Of a DNA stretch of 64,000 nucleotides, positions 53,722 through 62,470 are shown in pieces. The notes under the pieces are model-generated. The model saw only the letters and a program-made list of their open reading frames with translations, ran no database searches and had not been told where the DNA came from. Where the stretch lies: contig NZ_JOEC01000002.1 of NCBI RefSeq assembly GCF_000718085.1, positions 558,001 to 622,000 on the forward strand. Reading direction: 5' to 3'. Both the position numbers and the translations under genes were made by a program. Source of the DNA: Mycetocola saprophilus. GTDB lineage: Bacteria; Actinomycetota; Actinomycetes; Actinomycetales; Microbacteriaceae. Numbering within the stretch: the first letter of the stretch is position 1; each line of letters opens with the position of its first letter.

Positions 53722-55407
53722 TCATTGTTTGGGGTGCTGCGGGGGAAGGGAAATGTTTGCCACCAGCTCGGCGATGTGCGCCGCGCGTTCGGCGGGGTCG
53801 CTCGGCCGGCCGGGAACCTCGGGGCGCTGCTGCCACGGGTGCGGCCCGGCCTCGGGGCGATACTCCACCCCGATGGCGTCCAGGCGAGCCAGGTGACGGC
53901 GCAGCCGGTTCTGGAACTCGACCACGTCGCCATCCGAACCCCAGAGGGTCTCCGCCAGCGCACACAGACGCGGGAAGGCCGCATAGTCCACCGCACGCAC
54001 GCCGTTGAGGTGCTCGGTCCAGATGTTGGCCTGGCCGCCGAGCACCAGCGCCTCCTCCTCGGGGGTGGCTCCGGCGGGCACCGGGTTGAACGCAAAGACG
54101 TCGGCCACACTCACCGGAATTCCCACCTGGATGGGCTCCTCGGGCAGATCGGACTGACGATAATCGAGGTACACCTGGTCATCGGGGCTTGACACCACGT
54201 GGAAGCCGCGGGCCAGCGCGCTGCGCGCCCCGGTCATGCCGCGCCAGGAGGTGATGGTTGAATCGGGGTGCGGATCGCCCTCAAGCAGCTCATCCCAGCC
54301 GAACGGCTTGCGTCCGCGGGACACGATATGGGCCGACAGCTTATTCAGGAACCAGCCGTGCAGGTCGTGTACATCGCTCAGTCCGCGCTCGCGCACGAGC
54401 TGCTGGGTGCGGGGGTCGTCGCGCCACTGATCGGTGGGGCACTCATCCCCACCGATGCCGATGTGGGAGCCGGGGAACAGGTCCATGACCTCATCCAGCA
54501 CATTGGTGAAAAACTCGACCGTGGAATCCTCGGTGTTCAGCACGTTGGGGTTGATGCCCCAGCGGGTGAAGACCTCGAGGTCCGGGCCGCCCTCACCGTT
54601 CGCGTCCACGCCGATACCAAGCTCGGGGTAGGCGGCAATCGCCGCCTGCGAGTGCCCGGGCAGATCAATCTCGGGAACCACGGAGACGTGCCGCGCGTGC
54701 GCATAGGCCACGATCTCGCGGATATCGTCCTGGGTATAGAATCCGCCGTGCGGACGGCCATCACCCGGCGCATCACGCACCGGACCCTGCTGGGACTCAC
54801 GCCGCCAGCCGCCCACCTCGGTGAGCTTCGGATAGCGGGTAATCGCGATCCGCCAGCCCTGATCCTCGGTGAGGTGGAGGTGCAGCACGTTGAGTCGGTG
54901 CATCGCGATCAGGTCGATAAAGCGCAGGATATCGGCCTTGGGCAGGAAGTGCCGGGCCACATCCAGCATGACCCCGCGCCAGCCAAAACGCGGCGCATCC
55001 TCGATGCTCACGGCGGGCAGGGTCCACTCGGTGTTCGGACGAATGGCCGCCGCACGATACGCCTCGATCGGCAGCAGCTGACGCAGCACCTGCGCCGCAT
55101 AAAACGCCCCGGCCGCGGCCCCCGCGGTGATCGCGACCCCGTGGGTTTCGATGCGCAGCCGGTACTCCTCGGCACCGAGCGCCGGATCCAGGAGCAGGCG
55201 GATGCCGCGCTCGCCGGATTCGGGGTCGATGGCCGTGGGGTCCTGGGTATCCAGGTCGAGTCCGGTGGCCGGACGCAGCACCTGCTGCAGCCAGCGGCGT
55301 GCCTCCACGAGGGCCGGATCCGCGGCGATGCGGGTCGCCGAGGTGAGCGTGTAACCCACCGCCCACTCGGTTTCGACGCTGCGCGGCTGGGGGACTAAAG
55401 AGGTCAT
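53722..55407 (-). CDS. Beta-N-acetylhexosaminidase, GH20
   Basis: A 561-residue GH20 enzyme. The N-terminal GH20b-like domain is followed by the catalytic barrel: FGWRGVMLDVARHFLP, LHLTEDQGWRI and the catalytic Asp-Glu pair in GIGGDECPTDQW. WGGM-type signatures appear later as TSWRGMTGA. It lacks a signal peptide, so it probably cleaves imported GlcNAc- or GalNAc-terminated oligosaccharides in the cytoplasm. It is in an operon with the ABC importer (2-base gap from the permease gene upstream). Confidence 0.93.
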   Translation of the reverse strand: MTSLVPQPRSVETEWAVGYTLTSATRIAADPALVEARRWLQQVLRPATGLDLDTQDPTAIDPESGERGIRLLLDPALGAEEYRLRIETHGVAITAGAAAGAFYAAQVLRQLLPIEAYRAAAIRPNTEWTLPAVSIEDAPRFGWRGVMLDVARHFLPKADILRFIDLIAMHRLNVLHLHLTEDQGWRIAITRYPKLTEVGGWRRESQQGPVRDAPGDGRPHGGFYTQDDIREIVAYAHARHVSVVPEIDLPGHSQAAIAAYPELGIGVDANGEGGPDLEVFTRWGINPNVLNTEDSTVEFFTNVLDEVMDLFPGSHIGIGGDECPTDQWRDDPRTQQLVRERGLSDVHDLHGWFLNKLSAHIVSRGRKPFGWDELLEGDPHPDSTITSWRGMTGARSALARGFHVVSSPDDQVYLDYRQSDLPEEPIQVGIPVSVADVFAFNPVPAGATPEEEALVLGGQANIWTEHLNGVRAVDYAAFPRLCALAETLWGSDGDVVEFQNRLRRHLARLDAIGVEYRPEAGPHPWQQRPEVPGRPSDPAERAAHIAELVANISLPPQHPKQ

Positions 55408-55409
55408 TA

Positions 55410-56279
55410 CTATCCCTTCACGGACCCGGCGGTGATCCCGGATACGAGTCGACGTTGAACAAGCATGAAAAACACCACCACGGGGAGGGCAAACAGAACC
55501 GACGCGGCCATCTGCCCGCCAAAATCGGTCCCGTGTGTCGGGGTGCTAAAGGTAGCCAACCATACCGGGAGGGTATACATGGCCTGATCCTTCATGAATG
55601 TGTAGGCAATCAGGTAGTCGTTCCAGGCGGTGATGAACGCAAACACGCTGGTGGAGATCACACCGGGGGCAACCAGTGGGAAATAGATCCGGGTGAGCAT
55701 CTGCCAGCTGGAGGCACCGTCGATCTGCGCGGCCTCGCCCACCTCGGCGGGAATGGCCACAAAGAACCCGCGCATGACCCAGATCGCAAACGGCAGGGTC
55801 AGCGAGATATAGGCCAGGATCAGCCCCGCGTAGGTGCCGAGCAGGCCCACACTGTTGAAGATCAGGAACTGCGGGATCAGCAGTGAGGTGGCCGGCAGCA
55901 TCTGAATCACCAGAATCGCGACCAGGATCGAACGTCGGCTGCGGAACCTGAACACCGAGAGCGCGGCGGCGGCCAGCAGGCCCATCAGGATCGCACACAC
56001 CACCGCGATAATGACCACGATCGCACTGTTGGCGAGGTTGCGCAGGAACCCGGTCTGGGTGACCGCGACCACAAAGTTGTCCACCGTCGGGTTTTCCGGC
56101 CAGAACTTGGGCACCGGGCTCATCAGCTCCGAGCGCGGCTTGAACGCGGTGTTCACCATCCAGTAGGTCGGGAAGATCCACACCACACAGAAGATCACGG
56201 CAATCGTGGTGGCCTTCCAGCGCAGTGGGCGACGGTGCCGGCGCGCGCCGGACCGGGGACGGGCGATGGTGGCACTCAC
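55410..56279 (-). CDS. Amino-sugar ABC transporter permease (second subunit)
   Basis: A 289-residue six-helix CUT1 permease with EAA loop GEAAQIDGASSWQMLTRIYFP and C-terminus QRRLVSGITAGSVKG. It starts with a 4-base overlap with the previous permease gene and ends 2 bases before the GH20 gene. It forms the channel with the product of 56276-57268. Confidence 0.93.
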   Translation of the reverse strand: MSATIARPRSGARRHRRPLRWKATTIAVIFCVVWIFPTYWMVNTAFKPRSELMSPVPKFWPENPTVDNFVVAVTQTGFLRNLANSAIVVIIAVVCAILMGLLAAAALSVFRFRSRRSILVAILVIQMLPATSLLIPQFLIFNSVGLLGTYAGLILAYISLTLPFAIWVMRGFFVAIPAEVGEAAQIDGASSWQMLTRIYFPLVAPGVISTSVFAFITAWNDYLIAYTFMKDQAMYTLPVWLATFSTPTHGTDFGGQMAASVLFALPVVVFFMLVQRRLVSGITAGSVKG

Positions 56280-57268
56280 AGTTCCTCCCCCGATCGGATC
56301 AGGCTGCGAATATAGACGGCCGTGAGGCCCAGCAGCATGAGCGTGGTGACCACGGCGATGGCGGCACCGCGGGCGATATCAAAGCCCACAAAGGCGGTGG
56401 TGTACATGAACACTCCCAGCGTTGAGGTGGCGCCGTCCGGGCCGCCCGAGGACACCAGCCAGATCTGGTTGAAGATATTGAAGTCCCAGATGACCGAGAG
56501 GATGGTGACCAGGAACAGGGTGGGCTTCATATGCTGCAGGGTGACCGTGCGGTAGATACGGAACTCACCCGCACCGTCGAGCCGTGCCGCCTCGATGTAC
56601 TCCCCGGGCACCTGGGTTTCGGCGGCGTTCAGGGTCAGCGCGATGAACGGGACCGCCTGCCACACCACGAGCATCCAGATGCTGGTGTAGGCCAGGACCG
56701 GATCGTTGGCCCAGTTGGTGTTGGTCATATCGCCGAAGACGTGCAGCTGGGTCAGTAGCCAGTTCATCACGCCGTAGCCGGGCTGAAACAGCCAGGTCCA
56801 CACCAGCGAGGCGGCCACGTTGGGCATTGCCCAGGCGCAGATCAGTACGATCGTGACCGCGAGGCGCATGCCCGTATTCAGCCGGGTCAGCAGGTGCGAG
56901 ATACCCATCCCGATCAGCACACTGCCGGCCACCAGGGCCACGGTGAAGCCGATCGTTCGCAGGACCGAATACCAGAACTCGGGATCGCCGAGCAGCGCCG
57001 TGTACTGGTCGAATCCCACCCCGGCAAACGCACCGGTGAACAGGGAGCGCTGGCCAAAATCGGTAAACGAGATGAACACCACAAACACGATCGGTGCCAG
57101 GGTCACCAGGGCCAGCAGGATCCCGCCCGGCGCCAGCAGCGCAAAGGGAGCGAGGTTGCGTCGGCGGCGTGGGCCGCGCCCGGTGGGAGGCGGTGTGTGG
57201 GGTGCCCGGGTGTCGCCGGCGGGACGCGACTGTGCGTCCGGCGGGAGAAGCGTGGAGGTGGCGTTCAT
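56276..57268 (-). CDS. Amino-sugar ABC transporter permease (first subunit)
   Basis: A 330-residue CUT1 permease with a Pro/Arg-rich cytoplasmic start and six helices. The EAA loop is EYIEAARLDGAGEFRIYRTVTL. It follows the binding-protein gene after a 75-base gap with a hairpin and overlaps the next permease gene by 4 bases. Confidence 0.93.
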   Translation of the reverse strand: MNATSTLLPPDAQSRPAGDTRAPHTPPPTGRGPRRRRNLAPFALLAPGGILLALVTLAPIVFVVFISFTDFGQRSLFTGAFAGVGFDQYTALLGDPEFWYSVLRTIGFTVALVAGSVLIGMGISHLLTRLNTGMRLAVTIVLICAWAMPNVAASLVWTWLFQPGYGVMNWLLTQLHVFGDMTNTNWANDPVLAYTSIWMLVVWQAVPFIALTLNAAETQVPGEYIEAARLDGAGEFRIYRTVTLQHMKPTLFLVTILSVIWDFNIFNQIWLVSSGGPDGATSTLGVFMYTTAFVGFDIARGAAIAVVTTLMLLGLTAVYIRSLIRSGEEL

Positions 57269-57302
57269 GGTGTCCTTCGGAATGCCGTGACTGTGGAGTG
57301 GG

Positions 57303-57336
57303 GTTCCGGGCGGACCAGGGTCTGCCCGCCCGGAAC
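57303..57336 (-). terminator. Hairpin between binding-protein and permease genes
   Basis: GTTCCGGGCGG/CCGCCCGGAAC (11-bp stem, 12-base loop) lies in the only sizeable gap of the operon. Such hairpins commonly raise binding-protein over permease levels by attenuation or mRNA protection. Confidence 0.6.
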
Positions 57337-57343
57337 GTGGGTG

Positions 57344-58666
57344 CTACTTTTTGTTGAGCGTCTTTTCCGTGGCCTGGTCGAAGGCTGCTGCCGCGTCCTT
57401 GGCACTCTTGGCTCCCGAGGCGATGCTGGTGAAGAGGTTGTTGATGCTCTTGTCCCCCTCCAGATCGGCCCAGCGTGCGGCGGCCGGGGTGGCCCGGGAG
57501 ATCTGGGTGGCGTCGAAGAATGCCTTACGGGTGGGGTCGAGGGTCGCGCCGATCTCCGAGGCCAGCTCGGTCGAGTTGGGAATCCACCCGTTGCTACCAA
57601 ACACAAAGTCCTTCTGGATGGTCGGGCTGGCGGCGATCTTGGTCCACTGCAGAGCCAGATCCTTGTTGGTGGTCTTGGTCGGGATGCCCCAGTCGGATCC
57701 GCCGATCAGCACCGGCTGCGGCTTCCCCGAAATACCCGGCAGCGCGAAGGCCCCCAGATCATCGGCGGTGAGGGCGGGGTTGGCCTTGAGGACCTGGGAA
57801 ATCAGGCCGTAGGTGGCGATGATGGCCGAGGTCTTCCCATCGGCAAACACCTGCACCTGGGCGGGGCTCTGTACATCCAGGGTCTGCGAGGCCGGGGTCG
57901 AGTAGGTGTTCTGGAAGTCCTTCCAGGCCTCCAGACCCTTCTGCGCCTCGGGACTGCCGAGCGCACCGCTCCAGGTGCCGTTCTTGACCGTGGCGATGTC
58001 TCCACCGGCATCCCATACCCACTGCAGGCTGGCCTGCCAGTTCTGGCCGGGGAAGTAGAGCGGCGAGAAGTCGGCCTCGGTGTTGGCGGCCTTGACCTTA
58101 TCCAGCGCCGCGGTGAGCTCGGCGTAGGTGGTGGGGGCCTCGGTGACTCCGGCGGCGGCCCAGATCTTCTTGTTGTAGAGCACTGCGCGGCTGCCGGCGA
58201 AGCTCGGAACCGCGTAGAGGGCGCCGTCCACGGTGGCGGGCTCCTCCAGGCCGGTGACCCAGGTTTGGCCCTGCTGGAGGTCCTTCTTATACGGGGTGAG
58301 GTCGAGCAGACCGCCGTTTTCGGCGAAGCTGGCGACCTGGGTGTTGCCAAGATCCAGCACGTCCGGCGGTGTCGAGGTGGCCAGGGCCGTGGAGATCTTG
58401 GTGGTGATCCCGTTCCACTGCTGTTCCTGGATGTTGACCTTGGCACCGGTCTGCTTTTCAAACTCGGCGTTGATTGCGGCGATGGTGGCCGCGTCGTAGT
58501 CGTCCTGCATGGTCCAGACGGTGATGGTTTTACCCTTCCCATCGGTCTTGGGCACGACGGTGTCGCCGGTAGCCGCGCCGCCGTTGGCGGTCCCGGAACA
58601 GGCGGTCAGCAACAGCGCCGAGGCCGCGGCCATCGCGACCAGGGTGCCGGTTTTCGAAAAACGCAT
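57344..58666 (-). CDS. Amino-sugar ABC transporter binding lipoprotein
   Basis: A 440-residue CUT1 solute-binding protein. The lipobox is LLLTACSG near residue 25. The mature part starts with the usual strand TITVWTMQDDYDAATIAAINAEFEKQTG and contains AVPSFAGSRAVLYNKKIWAAAG. ATG 58666 is preceded by GAAGGAGC; an in-frame start 15 bases earlier is less favourable. The substrate is inferred from context as an N-acetylhexosamine-containing oligosaccharide. Confidence 0.9.
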   Translation of the reverse strand: MRFSKTGTLVAMAAASALLLTACSGTANGGAATGDTVVPKTDGKGKTITVWTMQDDYDAATIAAINAEFEKQTGAKVNIQEQQWNGITTKISTALATSTPPDVLDLGNTQVASFAENGGLLDLTPYKKDLQQGQTWVTGLEEPATVDGALYAVPSFAGSRAVLYNKKIWAAAGVTEAPTTYAELTAALDKVKAANTEADFSPLYFPGQNWQASLQWVWDAGGDIATVKNGTWSGALGSPEAQKGLEAWKDFQNTYSTPASQTLDVQSPAQVQVFADGKTSAIIATYGLISQVLKANPALTADDLGAFALPGISGKPQPVLIGGSDWGIPTKTTNKDLALQWTKIAASPTIQKDFVFGSNGWIPNSTELASEIGATLDPTRKAFFDATQISRATPAAARWADLEGDKSINNLFTSIASGAKSAKDAAAAFDQATEKTLNKK

Positions 58667-58685
58667 GTGAAGCTCCTTCATTGGA

Positions 58686-59552
58686 TTACTGCGTGATGCG
58701 GGGAGACTGGGTGGTGATCAGCCGAAGCAGCCGGGCCGTTTCGGTCTGAATCGCGGACTTACCGCGGGCGATATAGCGACGCGGATCGGTCGTCGTGGGG
58801 GATTGCTCCAGCTCCGCGCGAATGGCCCGGGTGAACAGGCCGTTGAGGTGCGTGGAGATGTTGATCTTGGTCATGCCCGCGGCGATTGCCCCGCGAAGCT
58901 GGTCGTCGGAGAGGCCCGAGGAACCGTGTAACACCAGGGGGACCGGAACCGCGGTGGCGAGGCGGGCGATCAGGTCACGATCCACCTCGGCCGTGCGCTG
59001 CTGCATCGCGTGGGAGGAGCCCACGGCGACCGCCAGCGCATCCACCCCGGTGGCCGCGACAAACGCGGCGGCCTCGCCCGGGTCGGTGCGGACGCCGGGG
59101 GCATGTACCCCGTCCTTACCGCCGACCTTTCCTAGCTCGGCCTCGATGCCAACCCCGGCCGCGTGGCAGCGGGCGGCGATCCGGGCGGTGGCGTCCACGT
59201 TGGCCGCATAGTCCAGTCCGGAGCCGTCGTACATCACGCTGTCCACCCCGAGCCGGAGCCCCTGCATGATCAGTTCGGGATCCTCGATATGGTCCAGGTG
59301 CACCAGCACCGGAACCCGGGCGGCGGCGGCGATGCCCAGGCTTCCCCGCAGAATCGGGGTGAGCGAACCGTGATAGCGAACGCAGTTCTCGCTGATCTGC
59401 AGGATGACCGGCGACCCGGCCTCCTCGGCACCGGCCACGATGGCCTCGGCATGTTCCAGGAGCACCACGTTGAATGCACCAACGCCGGTGTGCTGCGCGC
59501 GAGCCTCGGCCAGGAGCCGGGGCAGGCCGTGCAGGGTACTGGGGGCGATCAT
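58686..59552 (-). CDS. Class II ketose-bisphosphate aldolase, GatY/KbaY-like
   Basis: A 288-residue zinc aldolase. The segment VLVHLDHIEDPELIMQGLRLGVDSVMYDGS carries the HLDH catalytic/zinc motif. VDALAVAVGSSHA and LVLHGSSGLSDDQL are the remaining zinc and phosphate sites. The length and sequence match tagatose-1,6-bisphosphate or fructose-1,6-bisphosphate aldolases of the short type. Its place beside an AgaS-like isomerase and a PfkB kinase favours tagatose-1,6-bisphosphate as substrate, giving DHAP and glyceraldehyde 3-phosphate. Confidence 0.9.
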   Translation of the reverse strand: MIAPSTLHGLPRLLAEARAQHTGVGAFNVVLLEHAEAIVAGAEEAGSPVILQISENCVRYHGSLTPILRGSLGIAAAARVPVLVHLDHIEDPELIMQGLRLGVDSVMYDGSGLDYAANVDATARIAARCHAAGVGIEAELGKVGGKDGVHAPGVRTDPGEAAAFVAATGVDALAVAVGSSHAMQQRTAEVDRDLIARLATAVPVPLVLHGSSGLSDDQLRGAIAAGMTKINISTHLNGLFTRAIRAELEQSPTTTDPRRYIARGKSAIQTETARLLRLITTQSPRITQ

Positions 59553-60469
59553 CGCGCCACCTCGGCTCGGAGGAGTTCTTCAAATCCTCGGGCGTCGGCG
59601 GGATCAAGCTCCCCGGCCACCGGGCTCAGGACTGCGGCCGCCCCGAGCGCTGACGCAGCCTCGAGCGAGTCCAGGATGTCGGTACCCCATTCCAACGCGC
59701 GAACCAGGCCGGCGGTCACCGCATCCCCGGCACCGGTCGGATTTCCGGTGATGCCGGGGACCGCGGGCACCGAGCGGGAGCGGTCGGCGGTGTAGCCGAA
59801 CAGTCCCGCCGAACCCTGGGAGATGACCACCGTATGTGCGCCCAACCGCAGCAGCGCGGCGGCCGCATCGTCGATCCCGTGCGTGCCCGTGGCCTCCATC
59901 GCCTCGGCCGCATTGGGGGCGAGGATCTCGGCGCGCGCCTCGGCCGCGGCAATCAGCGCCCGGCCGGAAACATCCACAACCGTATGTGCACCCTGAGTGT
60001 GTGCCAGACGCACCCAGTCGGCGACCATGCGCGGATCGGTGTCGACCGGCAGGGATCCGGCAATGACCAGCGCCGAGTGCGCTGCCAAACGGGTGAGCAG
60101 CAGCCGGGAGAAGGAGCCCCACTCCATGTCCGTCACCACCGGGCCGGGTTCCCCCAGCATCGTGGGGTGGTCGATTCCGTCAGTCACGGTGACCGTGCGC
60201 CGTGTGTGCCCGCGAATCGGGTAGGCGTGAACGGGTATCCCCAGATCCCTCAACGAGGACTCGATCCGGTCGCCGGTGGCACCGCCGAGGGGTTGAATCG
60301 TGGCAACCGGAACCCCGAGAATGTGTAGGACACGGGCCACATTATTACCCTTGCCGCCGGGCCGAGTGGTGACCTCACGCACACGCTGAGTGACGCCGAT
60401 GCGCTGACGCTCGACCCTGTAGCCCAGATCCAGCGCGGGATTCGGGGTGAGGACCAGCACGCCGGTCAT
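59549..60469 (-). CDS. PfkB-family sugar-phosphate kinase (1-phosphofructokinase/tagatose-6-phosphate kinase type)
   Basis: A 306-residue ribokinase-fold kinase beginning VLTPNPALDLGYRVER, the start typical of the FruK/LacC subgroup. GGKGNNVARVLHILG binds sugar and NPTGAGDAVTAGLV holds the catalytic aspartate and anion hole. The family phosphorylates fructose 1-phosphate or tagatose 6-phosphate at C1/C6. Context favours tagatose 6-phosphate. It overlaps both neighbours by 4 bases. Confidence 0.88.
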   Translation of the reverse strand: MTGVLVLTPNPALDLGYRVERQRIGVTQRVREVTTRPGGKGNNVARVLHILGVPVATIQPLGGATGDRIESSLRDLGIPVHAYPIRGHTRRTVTVTDGIDHPTMLGEPGPVVTDMEWGSFSRLLLTRLAAHSALVIAGSLPVDTDPRMVADWVRLAHTQGAHTVVDVSGRALIAAAEARAEILAPNAAEAMEATGTHGIDDAAAALLRLGAHTVVISQGSAGLFGYTADRSRSVPAVPGITGNPTGAGDAVTAGLVRALEWGTDILDSLEAASALGAAAVLSPVAGELDPADARGFEELLRAEVAR

Positions 60470-61470
60470 ACCGTCACCGCCTGATCGGGGCAGGCGGCTT
60501 CGGCGGGAGTACCGATTGCGTCCTGAGGGGACGGGGCGCGTTCCTCCCCGGTGGCGACGGCACGGGCCAACAGTGCGGCCCCGCGTGCGCTCGCCGTATC
60601 TCCGTGCCGGGCCTTGACGATTTCGGGCGTAGGCATCGGGGAGAGAATCTGGGCGACCCGGGTGCTTAGCGGCAGCAGCAGGAGGTCGCCCGATTCGGCA
60701 AGGCCGCCACCCACCACGATCCGGGTGGCCCCGGAAACCGCGGCAATCCAGGCGAGAGTCTCGGCGAGTACCTCGACCGCATCGTCCCAGATGCGCCGCG
60801 CTTCGGCACTGTCCGCGCGGACCAGATCCGCAAGTTCGTGGGCGTTCGCGACACCGGCGCGACGAGCGATTGCCCGTGCCGAGGCGGCTTCCTCAACGGT
60901 CTGACCGCGGAAGGGTCCGTGGGTGAGCCGCAACTGTCCGATTTCACCGGCGAGCCCGCCGCCCACAACCCGGCCGTTTTCCACCAGGGCGCTGGCGATC
61001 CCGGTCCCGATCGGAACAAAGGCGATTCGGTTGTGGCGGACGGTATCGCCCGCGCGCGGATAGCTTTCGGCGAGTGCGCCGGCGCGGACATCGTGTCCAA
61101 ACGCCAGCGGGAGGGTAAACCCGGCCTCGTCCAGGGCCGTGCGCACTAGGTCGCGCAGCGGGAGATTCCGCCACCCCAGGTTGACCGCGTGGCCCACAAC
61201 CCCCGAAGCCTCCTCGAGGATCCCGGGGACAACGATTCCCACCGCGAGCGGGGCGTAGCCGGCGGCCCGCGAGGACTCATAAGCCCAGCGGACAATCTCA
61301 ACAACGAGGCCGGTCAGGGAGCGTGCGCCGGCGTCATTGCTCGGGGTCGTGTCGCGACGCAGCGCGAGTACCCGACCGTCGGAGTGGAAGAGGCCGGTCT
61401 TGATCCCGGTGCCGCCCACGTCGATCCCGATCACCACGTCCTCCTTGGGAGTGGCCGATGGGGTGCTCAT
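60466..61470 (-). CDS. ROK-family sugar kinase lacking the zinc motif
   Basis: A 334-residue ROK protein without an N-terminal helix-turn-helix, hence a kinase. The phosphate loop is GIDVGGTGIKTGLF and the catalytic Asp is in FGHDVRAGALAE. GTGIASALVENG is the adenosine region. The usual ROK zinc site CxCGxxGCxE is missing: GEIGQLRL is followed by GPFRGQTVEEAASA. It probably phosphorylates an N-acetylhexosamine or its product. ATG 61470 overlaps the previous stop (ATGA); the 63-residue extension possible upstream would lie inside the isomerase gene and is rejected. Confidence 0.85.
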   Translation of the reverse strand: MSTPSATPKEDVVIGIDVGGTGIKTGLFHSDGRVLALRRDTTPSNDAGARSLTGLVVEIVRWAYESSRAAGYAPLAVGIVVPGILEEASGVVGHAVNLGWRNLPLRDLVRTALDEAGFTLPLAFGHDVRAGALAESYPRAGDTVRHNRIAFVPIGTGIASALVENGRVVGGGLAGEIGQLRLTHGPFRGQTVEEAASARAIARRAGVANAHELADLVRADSAEARRIWDDAVEVLAETLAWIAAVSGATRIVVGGGLAESGDLLLLPLSTRVAQILSPMPTPEIVKARHGDTASARGAALLARAVATGEERAPSPQDAIGTPAEAACPDQAVTV

Positions 61471-62342
61471 GCGAGGATGACCGATCGGGTGAGTGCGCGT
61501 GGCTGGTCGGGGTTTAGACCGCGCCGCTCGGCGAGGGCCACGGCGAAGCGGTGCACGATCACGAGTTCGGCCAGTGGGTCCAGATTGTGATGCACAAATC
61601 GGGCACCGGTGCGGGCCACATCCTGGTCGAGACCCTCGGGGTACTCGCCCAGGGACCACACCAGCCGGCCGGGTTGGGCGATGGCGATCGGGCCGTGCCG
61701 GTAGTCCATCGCCGGGTAGGCTTCGGCCCAGAACTGGGCGGCCTCGCGGGTTTTCAGCGCGGCTTCCTGGGCGAGGCCCACGGCGGGGCCGCGCCCCACA
61801 AAGGTCACCTGGTCGGCGTCCAGCAGGTCGTCGATGGGAACCGCGAGCGCCCGCTCGGCCTGCGCCGCCAGCGCCTCAATATTCTCTCCCAGGTGCGCAC
61901 GCAACAGGGCGAGGGTCGTGGTGGCAAACCGGGTCTGGACCACCGATTGCTCATCGGCAAAGGGGATCAGTACCCGGTGGTTGGCAAGGTCGATCACCGG
62001 GCTGTCGGGCACCGCGGTGATCACGGTACTGGGGGTGGACACGCGCCCCAGCAGTTCCATGATCTCGGTGGTGGTGCCCGAGCGGGTGATGGCGAGGATT
62101 CGATCGTAGGTTCGATCCGTGGGGTATTCCGACCCGGCAAACGCATCGGTGAGGCCCTGACCCGCGCGTTCGCGTGCCACCGCATAGCTCATTGCAATAA
62201 ACCAGCTGGTTCCACACCCCACCACGGCGACCCGTTCGCCGGGCTGGGGGAGGAGGGCGGCGTTGTTCGCGGCAACCGCGGGAGTCAAACGCCAGGTCTC
62301 GGGCTGGGATTCCAGCTCACGGGAGACAAATCGTGAAGCCAT
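61467..62342 (-). CDS. SIS-domain sugar-phosphate isomerase/deaminase, AgaS-like
   Basis: A 291-residue protein with two SIS domains. The first has AVVGCGTSWFIAMSYAVARE and ITRSGTTTEIMELL; the second has FVGRGPAVGLAQEAALKTREAAQFWAEAY, including the catalytic-type ALKTRE. This is the pattern of GlmS-C and AgaS proteins, which deaminate and isomerise hexosamine 6-phosphates. With tagatose-type kinase and aldolase genes following, galactosamine 6-phosphate to tagatose 6-phosphate is the likely reaction. ATG 62342 follows AAAGGA. It is the first gene of the operon, divergent from the DeoR regulator. Confidence 0.85.
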   Translation of the reverse strand: MASRFVSRELESQPETWRLTPAVAANNAALLPQPGERVAVVGCGTSWFIAMSYAVARERAGQGLTDAFAGSEYPTDRTYDRILAITRSGTTTEIMELLGRVSTPSTVITAVPDSPVIDLANHRVLIPFADEQSVVQTRFATTTLALLRAHLGENIEALAAQAERALAVPIDDLLDADQVTFVGRGPAVGLAQEAALKTREAAQFWAEAYPAMDYRHGPIAIAQPGRLVWSLGEYPEGLDQDVARTGARFVHHNLDPLAELVIVHRFAVALAERRGLNPDQPRALTRSVILA

Positions 62343-62382
62343 TCGATGTCCTTTCATCGGTGCGGTGACTATAGAATATGAC

Positions 62383-62433
62383 TGTTAATGATTGTTAATC
62401 AATATAATTAATCAAGATCGATCAAATTGATCG
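62383..62433. promoter_or_regulatory. AT-rich operator cluster of the amino-sugar operon
   Basis: Between the divergent AgaS-like and DeoR genes lie repeats of the type GTTAATCAA (62394-62402) and ATTAATCAA (62407-62415), preceded by GTTAATGATT, and a 15-bp palindrome CGATCAAATTGATCG (62419-62433). Repeated short sites of this kind are typical for DeoR-family repressors. Confidence 0.55.
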
Positions 62434-62458
62434 CGATGACCGTGCGTAAAACGACAGA

Positions 62459-62464
62459 TATGAT
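62459..62464 (+). promoter_or_regulatory. -10 box of a leaderless transcript (DeoR regulator)
   Basis: TATGAT ends 6 nt before GTG 62471. The palindrome at 62419-62433 would cover its -35 region. Confidence 0.55.
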
Positions 62465-62470
62465 GGCCCC

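Noticed and set aside
61471..61659. A 63-codon N-terminal extension of the ROK kinase
   Set aside because: It lies inside the isomerase gene and is Arg/Pro-rich; the ATGA overlap start at 61470 gives a normal ROK N-terminus.
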